NCBI GenBank assembly: GCA_031274285.1 | Contig: JAISQJ010000162.1 | Coordinates: 23,345-87,344, forward strand | Origin: Treponema sp. | GTDB taxonomy: Bacteria > Spirochaetota > Spirochaetia > Treponematales > Breznakiellaceae | Direction: 5' to 3' | Length of the DNA stretch: 64,000 bases | Part shown: positions 47,360-55,700 of the stretch, one piece after another | How positions within the stretch are numbered: position 1 is the first letter of the stretch | How the letters are laid out: each line of letters begins with the position of its first letter | Position numbers and translations under genes: made by a program | Notes under the pieces: model-generated | The model's database searches: none | The model's input: only the letters and a program-made list of their open reading frames with translations | Told to the model about the DNA's origin: nothing

Positions 47360-48301
47360 TTACTTAAATGCTTCTAAAACAGGTCTGCCAATCCATATAT
47401 CAGGGCGATGAATATTAAGTATATATGCTATTGTCGCTGCCGTATCATATGTATTTACTTCGGCTGTAATAACATGGCCCTGTTTTATTCCTTTTCCAAA
47501 AATAATAAATGGTATCTCTCTTTCAGAGGGTGTATCACCGCCATGATCCCTGCCCATACTTTTATTTACTCCTCCATGATCAGCAGATAATATAAATATT
47601 GTATCATCATACAACCCAGCGTTCTTTGTTGCCTGTACAATTCTTTCTATTTGTTTATCTAATATTTCCAATTTATCATAATAATCTTCTGTACCATGGC
47701 CGATTGCATGTCCTACGGCATCGGGTTCCTGGAATATTATACACGTTAAATCCGGTCTAAGATTTTTCAAAAAATATGTTATATCTTCTAGAACAGGCCG
47801 AGAATCTTTTGAAAAATCAGGTATATGCATCATTCTATTTATTGTCTCCGGGGGTACCAAATATTCCATTCTTCCAGATTTTTCATAAAAATAACCTATT
47901 ATAGAATCAGGTTTTTGCTTTTTCATAACTGAAAAAAAACTGGGAAAGAAACCATATTCATCGGTTATTATTGGATTTCTGTTATTTCCGGGATTTTCAG
48001 TTATACCATGCATATCTGGGGTAACTCCAGTAAACATGGATTCCCAATTTGGCGCAGTTATAGAAGGCATTACACAAAGATTTCTTAATGTATATGCCCC
48101 ATTTGACATTAATGTTCTTACAAAAGGCATATTATTCAAATGATTTTCATTTTGCAGGCTGTATGAGCCCCACCCATCTAAACCTATCAATATAACATGA
48201 GTGTCTGGATCGGGATTTTCATTTCCTGTTCCTGTATCACAAGAAAAAAAACAGAAAAATAATAATATAACACTAAATATTACATATTCTTTGATTTTTA
48301 T
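47360..48301 (-). CDS. alkaline phosphatase superfamily / type I phosphodiesterase-like lipoprotein (start codon unclear)
   Basis: LIGLDGWGSYSLQN...MPSITAPNWESMFTGVTPDMHGI; FILSADHGGVNKSMGRDHGGDTPSEREIPFIIFGKGI. In-frame upstream sequence encodes a lipoprotein signal KIKEYVIFSVILLFFCFFSC-DTGTG with no ATG/GTG/TTG. Confidence 0.75.
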   Translation of the reverse strand: MKIKEYVIFSVILLFFCFFSCDTGTGNENPDPDTHVILIGLDGWGSYSLQNENHLNNMPFVRTLMSNGAYTLRNLCVMPSITAPNWESMFTGVTPDMHGITENPGNNRNPIITDEYGFFPSFFSVMKKQKPDSIIGYFYEKSGRMEYLVPPETINRMMHIPDFSKDSRPVLEDITYFLKNLRPDLTCIIFQEPDAVGHAIGHGTEDYYDKLEILDKQIERIVQATKNAGLYDDTIFILSADHGGVNKSMGRDHGGDTPSEREIPFIIFGKGIKQGHVITAEVNTYDTAATIAYILNIHRPDIWIGRPVLEAFK

Positions 48302-48420
48302 AGCTTCTTCCCCTCAATATTGATAACTTTCATCATAAAATATTATGTCAATTTTTCAATGTCATTTTAAGAAATTTTAAAAAATAGTACATAACATGAA
48401 AACTATACAACATTTTTTGT

Positions 48421-48600
48421 GCCCTGAATAAGGAAATCGCAGGCTTCCAGGGGCGCAAAATTGCTTATAATCGGCTATCCCCCGCCAAACAGTTTTTACA
48501 CCTGGCGGGTGTCCCTGGGTGCCTGTCCAGGGCTGCCGAGATTGCCTATATGCTCCATGTTACAAAGCATCACGCACGGAAACGCGGCGAGCTTCTTATT
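48421..48600 (+). other. possible remnant coding fragment with composition unlike its AT-rich flanks
   Basis: Open frame LNKEIAGFQGRKIAYNRLSPAKQFLHLAGVPGCLSRAAEIAYMLHVTKHHARKRGELLIF without an evident start. Confidence 0.3.
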
Positions 48601-48629
48601 TTTGATATTAATTTCTTAACCAATATTTC

Positions 48630-50090
48630 TCATAAACCATTAATAGCGGTATCAAGCCAAGCCATATGATTAACAAAAAATTGCCTATCACATCCCACTT
48701 CTGCGTCAAAACTACCCAATGGAATCCCTTCAACACTAACACGGGTATTTAATATATCCCATCTTCTAAAATTCAATTTCTGCGATTGCGTAAGCTTTAC
48801 TTTTGTGTTATCGATGTACTGAAGCGCCGCCTGATTGATTGGTGACCTATATGTTGACCACAATTCTTTTAACTTATTCACAAATGCGGTATCAGTCAGC
48901 AATTTCTCATAATACCACCCGTTACATACCCAATAATTAGCGGGGCGTGGACGCGGTCCGTCATACCAGCCAATACCATTTGACCATTCAAAATCCCAAG
49001 GCGGTCCCATAAATACTTTTGATGACGGGGTAAAATCTGATTTTGTCAAATATGGGTTGGTATCCATGTTTGCTATTATGTTCTGCAATAAAAACCAGCC
49101 GGCAAAACTATCAATATCAATATATTTTTGGTATCCATCGTCAGGATCATTAAACCCATCAGAATAAAGTACCGTCTCAAATCCATTGAGGTAATTTTTA
49201 ATGTAATCCCATTGGTCATTGGTCAGATCGTCAGTGTCAGGATTCTTAAACGAATAACCAAATCCTTCATTTGTTACAAAATATTTTGGTTCCTGCAAAT
49301 AATAACCATCGCGCTCGACAATAAAACCATCGCTTGGAATATTTACACGCTTCGTATCCTGCTTAATACCCTCAACAAGTTGATAATTTCCCTGATATTC
49401 GCCGTTAAGCACTAATTCAACAAATTCTGCATCCGGAGTCCATGCAAAATTGAGAATTTTGCTCATCTCGAACGCGAGTCCTGTCCGCATGAGTGACTTA
49501 TCGCAATAATTTGCCAATAATACCCAATCCTTGTCATTCCCCATACTAAAGAAATTCGCCTTACTGTCCAATTTAATTTTATAAGGCTTTTTAGGATAAG
49601 TCCATGTCGCATTGCCCCGTCCGCGTATACGCATTGTGTTTTCATGGACAATGTTGTTATGGTCTTTTATAATCATATTGGCCGTTATATACGTTTCTTT
49701 TGAGTTTATGTGTTGCCGATTTTGAGTCTCAATATATACGACCGGCAATCCGGTATCTACCAACGTATTTTCCACAACAACATCAAAAGTGGCTGTTTTA
49801 TCGCTAAGAGAAACGGCAATCGACCTTGTTCCGGCTGTAAATGTATCACCTTGAATGGTGTATGCCGCTGTCGGTTCTTCACTTCCATCCGTATAAATCA
49901 CAGTTACGGATAACCCGCTAAGATCAAAAGCCTCTCCCATAAGGTAGTTAACTTTCAACGGGGGGGTTTCAATTATAATCTTTTCAATTGCTTTTCCTTG
50001 CGTTTTCAGTCCTGTATCGCAACCAACAACCGCCATTCCTAATGCCAGCGTTACGCCGAGTATAGCCAATAATAAACCGTTCTTTTTCAT
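48630..50090 (-). CDS. CotH-type kinase family lipoprotein with N-terminal Ig-like domain
   Basis: MKKNGLLLAILGVTLALGMAVVGCDTG lipobox; bacterial Ig-like FDLSGLSVTVIYTDGSEEP; CotH motifs MRIRGRGNATWTYPKKPYKIKLD, LNGEYQGNYQLVEGIKQDTKRVNI, FMGPPWDFEWS. Confidence 0.9.
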   Translation of the reverse strand: MKKNGLLLAILGVTLALGMAVVGCDTGLKTQGKAIEKIIIETPPLKVNYLMGEAFDLSGLSVTVIYTDGSEEPTAAYTIQGDTFTAGTRSIAVSLSDKTATFDVVVENTLVDTGLPVVYIETQNRQHINSKETYITANMIIKDHNNIVHENTMRIRGRGNATWTYPKKPYKIKLDSKANFFSMGNDKDWVLLANYCDKSLMRTGLAFEMSKILNFAWTPDAEFVELVLNGEYQGNYQLVEGIKQDTKRVNIPSDGFIVERDGYYLQEPKYFVTNEGFGYSFKNPDTDDLTNDQWDYIKNYLNGFETVLYSDGFNDPDDGYQKYIDIDSFAGWFLLQNIIANMDTNPYLTKSDFTPSSKVFMGPPWDFEWSNGIGWYDGPRPRPANYWVCNGWYYEKLLTDTAFVNKLKELWSTYRSPINQAALQYIDNTKVKLTQSQKLNFRRWDILNTRVSVEGIPLGSFDAEVGCDRQFFVNHMAWLDTAINGL

Positions 50091-50204
50091 TTTTTCCCTC
50101 CGGAGTAAATTATTTGCGGTGTTATGAGGTCTTGAGTAAACAAAAAGAAATTAAAGAGGTTTAAGGACAGTAAAATAAAACTGATACTACTTAACGAATG
50201 TCGC

Positions 50205-50216
50205 GGGGGGGGGGGG
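50205..50216. repeat. homopolymeric G12 tract
   Basis: TCGC-GGGGGGGGGGGG-TATT, 115-126 bp upstream of the CotH-type gene start. Confidence 0.9.
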
Positions 50217-50372
50217 TATTTTAGAAAATGCAAACATGATGAGTGTTATCCTCCCCTTAGGCCAGGAGCTAAATACCGGGACGGGCCCGATTGACGGGTA
50301 CTATGTTAACAGGAAATGTGAGGGATTGCAAGTGTTTTGGGGTGATGAAACAAAAATCCGGAAAACGATTGC

Positions 50373-50402
50373 GGGGACGTCGCGGAGGGGGGTGCCGTCC
50401 CC
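50373..50402. terminator. hairpin GGGGACG...CGTCCCC at pbpC 3' end
   Basis: Perfect 7-bp arms just beyond the pbpC stop codon. Confidence 0.45.
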
Positions 50403-50404
50403 CC

Positions 50405-52753
50405 TTACCTTGGTTCTACTTCGACATTTACCCGGAGGCCGGCGGAACGGCCCCGGGAGTCTACCACCGTCAGGTCCCAAAGGCCCGGCTCGCCCTGCCA
50501 GAGGAAACGCTCGTAGGGTTTGGCCCGGCCCAGGAAAAGGGTGTTGGCGAACCAGAAGAGTTCCCCGCCGTCCTGATCCGCGCCGGCCAGGAGGACGATG
50601 CGGTTGCGCCGGTCGTCCCGGGGCCGGAGGATGTAGTCGGTATTGCCGAGGGGGGAGATAATAGAGGGGGGGAAGCCCTGGGCTGACGATCCCAGGGTCC
50701 GGGACGGGGCCGCGGGGGGATAGGGGGGCGGCAGAAAGCGGGGGAGTCCGGCCTGGGCAAAGATTTCCAATACATCGGTGGGCCAGAACTCCCGTACCTC
50801 GCTCCTGATATGGGGTCCCCTTGTTTCGTCGGTGCGGTAGCCGCTGCGGGTGTCGATGTAGACCCGCCGGTGGATACGGCAGCGGCGGATGGGACTGACG
50901 CCGGGAATGAACCAGGTGTCTACCAGATGGGGGCAGTCGCCGCCGGGCAGATCGCCGGAAACCGCACAGACGGAAACCGGGGAGACTCCCTCCGGCATGG
51001 GGCGGGGGGCCAGGAATGATCCCGGGGGGATCCGGGCGGTAATGGCGTCGATGATGCTGAACTGCAGGGGCGTTGCGGTAAGCCGTCCGATAAGGGCGGG
51101 ATTCCCCTGGCCGGAGAAATTACCCAGCCATACGGCCAGGACGTAGCGGTCAAAGACCGCGATGGACCATGCGTCCTTAAAGCCGATGGAGGTGCCGGTC
51201 TTGTAGGCCACGGGGATCCGCCGGCCCGCGGCGTAGGGGGTGTCACCGGGGGCGGGGTTCCGTTCCAGCATGGCCAGGGTGACTGCCGCGGCCTGGGGGC
51301 TGAGGATCCGTTTGGGGGGCGCCTCGTCCTGGGGTTCACCGGGAAAGAAGCGGGGGGAACGGAGGAGGCCGCCGTTGGGCAGGGAGGCGTAGAGGCCGGC
51401 CAGTTCCAGCATGCTGAGGTCCGCGGCGCCCAGAACCGCCGAAAGGCCGTAATGCTCCTTTTCCTTGAGTCCCGTGATCCCGGCGTTCTTCAAAAAATCG
51501 TGGAGATCGGGGTTGCGGATGTTGGCGGCGAGCTGGACCGCGGGAACGTTGCGGCTGTCCACCAGGGCAAACCAGGCCTTGACCGGCCCCTTAAAAACCC
51601 CCTGGTAGTTGTCCGGGGTGTATTCGCTGAAGCTCCGGGGGGTATCTTTCAGCATGGTTTCGGGGTGGATGAGCCCCTGCTCCATGGCCAGGGCGTAGAC
51701 AAAGGGCTTGAGGGTGGAGCCGGGTGAGCGCTTGCTGGCAAAGCCGTTTACCTGGCCCTGAATCGAATCGTCCCCATAGTCCGCGGAGCCCAGGGCGGCC
51801 AGAATTTCCATGCTGGTCCAGTCCAGGAGCAGGACGCTTCCGTTGTTGATCCCCCAGCTTCTGTTCCGCCGCAGGTAGGACTCCATCTCCCGCTCCACCA
51901 GGTCCTGAAGGCTCCGGTTGACGGTAAGGGCGAGCCGTCCGTCCGTCCTGCCCGCCGGGGGGGCTTCCCGCGGTCTGAGGTACTCGGCAAGGTGGATGGC
52001 CCGCCGGGGAAAGCGGTTCACCAGGTAGGGGGGCAGTTCCATCTCCGTCCTGAGGGAAGAATCTCCGGGGTGGGAGGCCAGCCAGGACTCGTAGAGCTTG
52101 GACCGGGCCTCCATGAGTTCCGGGGGCAGGCCCCGGAGGGGGGCCCGGCGGCCCGGATTTTGGGGGATCACCGCCAGGGTGAGCAGTTCCCCGCCGGTGA
52201 GTTCCCGGAGGTCCTTGTTGAAGTAGTACCAGGCGGCCGCGCCGTAACCTTCGATATTGCCCCCCAGGGGGGCCAGGTTCAGGTAGGCTTCCAGAATCTC
52301 CTGCTTGGACAGGCAAATTTCCAGGAACAGGGCGCAGAGGCTTTGGAGCAGTTTCCCCCGCAGGTTCCGGGTGTAAAGGCCGTAGCGGAGCCGGGCAAGC
52401 TGCATGGTGATGGTGGAGGCCCCCATGCGGCGGCTTTTCTTAACGTAGGTCTCCCAGCCCGCCCGGAGCATGGCCGCGGGGTTGATGCCCCCGTGGCCGT
52501 AAAAGTAACGGTCCTCCTGGAGCAGCACGGCCTCCACCAGGGCGGGGGGAACATCCGCCAGGGGGGTACGGAGGCGGTACTTGTCGTCTTCGGTAAGAAA
52601 GATGTTGAGGAGCCACCCCTCCCGGTCGGTATAGGCGCGGGAGAAGGATACGGCCTCCAGGGGGTCCAGAAAAACCGCCTGGTAAGCCAGAAACAGGGCC
52701 AGGATCAGAACCGGGATGAGGATTAGGAGAGTCCGCAACCGGGGGAAGGCCAT
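50405..52753 (-). CDS. pbpC: penicillin-binding protein 1C (bifunctional glycosyltransferase/transpeptidase)
   Basis: GT51 EDRYFYGHGGINPAAMLRAGWETY...GASTITMQLARL; transpeptidase KRSPGSTLKPFVYALAMEQG, KTGTS; C-terminal BiPBP_C-like region. Confidence 0.93.
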   Translation of the reverse strand: MAFPRLRTLLILIPVLILALFLAYQAVFLDPLEAVSFSRAYTDREGWLLNIFLTEDDKYRLRTPLADVPPALVEAVLLQEDRYFYGHGGINPAAMLRAGWETYVKKSRRMGASTITMQLARLRYGLYTRNLRGKLLQSLCALFLEICLSKQEILEAYLNLAPLGGNIEGYGAAAWYYFNKDLRELTGGELLTLAVIPQNPGRRAPLRGLPPELMEARSKLYESWLASHPGDSSLRTEMELPPYLVNRFPRRAIHLAEYLRPREAPPAGRTDGRLALTVNRSLQDLVEREMESYLRRNRSWGINNGSVLLLDWTSMEILAALGSADYGDDSIQGQVNGFASKRSPGSTLKPFVYALAMEQGLIHPETMLKDTPRSFSEYTPDNYQGVFKGPVKAWFALVDSRNVPAVQLAANIRNPDLHDFLKNAGITGLKEKEHYGLSAVLGAADLSMLELAGLYASLPNGGLLRSPRFFPGEPQDEAPPKRILSPQAAAVTLAMLERNPAPGDTPYAAGRRIPVAYKTGTSIGFKDAWSIAVFDRYVLAVWLGNFSGQGNPALIGRLTATPLQFSIIDAITARIPPGSFLAPRPMPEGVSPVSVCAVSGDLPGGDCPHLVDTWFIPGVSPIRRCRIHRRVYIDTRSGYRTDETRGPHIRSEVREFWPTDVLEIFAQAGLPRFLPPPYPPAAPSRTLGSSAQGFPPSIISPLGNTDYILRPRDDRRNRIVLLAGADQDGGELFWFANTLFLGRAKPYERFLWQGEPGLWDLTVVDSRGRSAGLRVNVEVEPR

Positions 52754-52756
52754 GCC

Positions 52757-55700
52757 CTATTTGCCTATCCTCAGATTTTCCTGGGGCCGCTGGGCCCAGA
52801 GGGTCTTGTCGTACATGGCCTCCGCAAAGAGGGGGGGCACGGTGAAAAGGCCGGCGCCGACGGCCCTGGCCCGGTAGCTAAAGGTGGCCGCCTGGGGGCT
52901 CAGGCTGCCGTAAAGGACCAGCCGGTCCTCCCGGATGTCCGCATAATCGGGCCGCCACCCGCTCCCCTCCGCGGCGTCTCTGACGGACTGGATGTCCGCC
53001 TCCAGGCCCGCGGGGAACAGGTCCACCAGGGCCACATCGGCGATCCGCTGGCTGTTCAGGCTGCGGAAGGTAAGCCTCACCGTTACTTCGTCCCCGGCCT
53101 TGAGGGATTCCGGGGTCTTGCCCTGGGAATCCAGGAATTCCCGGTACACCTCGATGCCGTTTTTCTGCTCCTGGGCGGGGAGTTCCAGGTCGAAACCGGC
53201 GCTGGTCATCTGGTAGAAAAGGTTAAGGCTGCTCCGGCTTTCCAGCCGGATCTTTTCGGCCTCGGCGCTATAGGCGGCGGTAAAGAGGGGTTCCCCGGTA
53301 AAACCGAGTTCCCGGCTCCGGTTTTCCCTGAGGATTTCCAGGGCCGTAAAGGCCGTCTCCCCAGCCCCGCCCGGCGCCAGGGTCTTGAGGTACGCGTCCA
53401 GCCCCATGAGGGCGAAGTTGGCGGAAATGGTGGTGTAGCCCTGGTGTTCCAACTGCTCCGCCATGGAAAGCAGGAGCCCCTCCGACAGGTCCCGCAGGCG
53501 CTGGGGGAAGTGCCGGGACAGGATGTTCAGGTAAAGGCCGTAGTAGAGGAGGGAATCGACATAGCGCAGGGAATCGTCCTTCCGCAGGGTCCGGTTGATC
53601 CGGCCCAGGATGGAAGAGGCGTCCGCGCTTTTCTGCAGCAGCGCATAGGTCCCCGCCAGGTAGAGGCCCGGCAGATCCGTTTCCGGCTCCCGGCCGTAAC
53701 GATTCATGTCCCGCTTGAGGGATTCCAGCAGGGGGGTGGTGACGATCTCGTTGAGGGTGAGTACATAGACGGCGTAGGCCCGGTTGGAAAAGCCGTAAAG
53801 GCCGCCGGAAGCCTCGCCGGAGGAAGCCAGGCTCCGCAGCGCGGCGGTAAGCTGGTCCATGAGGCCCTGGGACACATAGTACCCGGCGTTCCGGGCCTCG
53901 GTAAGGAAATGGCACGCGTACACGGTGATCAGGGGGTCAGATTCGGAATGGCTGGTGTACATACCCACCTCGCCGTTCTCCTTCAGCCTGGCCTGGATAA
54001 TTTCGATGATCCGGTAGATTCCCTCCTCCGCCTCTTGGGGACTGTAGCCGAGATCGGAGAAAAGCCGGGGGTAGAGGAAGGGGAAGGCGGCGCTCACCAA
54101 CTGCTCGGTGCAGCCGTAGGGGTAGTTGTTAAGGTAGAAGGAAAGCCCCTTGGCCAGACCTGTGGGAAGATAGGAGAGGGCCAGTTCCCTGGTGTGGAAT
54201 TCCTCGTAAAGCCGGCGGTCCGCGGCAAGTTCAACGCTGCGGCCCCTGAGGGCCCCGGATTGCAGGGACACCCGGTAGGGGACCGCGGGGCGCACGCTCA
54301 GGTAGGCCGCCAGGGAGGAGCTTTCCCCGCCGTTGGATGCGGTAAAGCGGATCTCCGCGGCGCCCAGGGGGCCGGCGGCCTTGACGGGGATGCTCAGGGT
54401 CCGGTCCTTGCCTTCGGGGATCTCCAGGTCAAATTCCCTGGGGCCGCTAATGGAAAGATGGGCCGAGGGGCTCATGACCAGGCGCAGCCGGTCCCCTTCC
54501 CCCCGCTGCATGTTGGTAACCGTGAGGGAGACTTCGAACTCATCCCCCGGCGCGACGCTGAGGGGCCCGTTGGGAGAAAGGATGAAGGTGTTCTGCAAAA
54601 AGGAACGGTCCTCGGCGGCGCCCACGGAATCCGGGGAAACCGCCACCGCCATGACCCGCAGGGTCCCGTTGAAGTAATCCGGCACCAGGTAGCGGAGTTC
54701 CCGTTCCTCGGTCCCGGCCTCCACGATCCCCGACCAGTAGACCACCGGCTGGTTCTGTTTCCGCTTAAAGGGGTTCAGATTCCGGGCCAGCTCGTCGTAG
54801 CCGCTGCCTCCCCCCATGGCGGCCATGGATACGGCATAGGAGGGCAGGGCCAGGTCCAGAATCTGGGCGGTCCTTACCGACAGGGCCCGCTTGCGGAAGA
54901 AGAAGCCCAGGGGGTCCGGAGTGCTATAACCCGCCAACTGGAGGATCCCCTCATCCACCGCATACACCACGATCTTTCCCGGCTTGGAGGCCGAATACTT
55001 GATGATGAAATCCTCCCCCGGCTTTGCCTCGCCGGGAATATCCAGGTTGATTCGATTAACCCGGTTTTCCCTGCTGATGGAGAAGGGGGCAGCGCCGTAG
55101 CTGAGGGGGGGCATGAAGATCTCCGGGGAGGACTGGGAGCGGATAAAGTGGACGTTCACGTAGCCGTTCCCCTCCAGGTCCTGGGGTACGGTGATGGAAC
55201 TCATGACGGTCTCCTCCCCCCCGTCCGAACGGAACCACCGGTGGGCGTAAACCTTGTCCTGCTCCACGGTGATAAGCCCCGCCCCCTGGTAGGGGGCCTT
55301 GATCATGATCTTGATCTCCTCGCCGGGGACAAAATCGTTCTTGTCCAGGCTTATCTCCAGTTCCGCGCTGCGGTTAAGGCTCCGTTCCAGGTTGGCGCTT
55401 CCGGCCACGGAAAAGTTCACGGAGTTAAATTCGATTGCCTCCCCGGAGGCCCCCGCGGGGGCGCTCAGGACAAGGCGGAATTCCCCCGGCGCGGCGGTGG
55501 GGATTTCGTAGTCCATTCCCCCGGCGGGGATGGAAATTTTCCTGGTCCACAGGGGGTATTCCTTTTTGACCGACTGGTACTTGTAGAGGCCGTTGCTCTG
55601 CCTGACCAGGGTGTTGACGTAGCGAATCTCCTGAAGGCTAACGTTCAGGTCCTCCACGGCGGCGGGCCGGACCTGGCTGTCGATGGCGATGAACGATAGT

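Noticed and set aside
53444-55699. 751-aa plus-strand ORF opposite the alpha-2-macroglobulin gene
   Set aside because: Composition-driven antisense ORF in GC-rich coding DNA; rich in G/P/H/Q without recognisable domain, while the opposite strand has clear A2M motifs.
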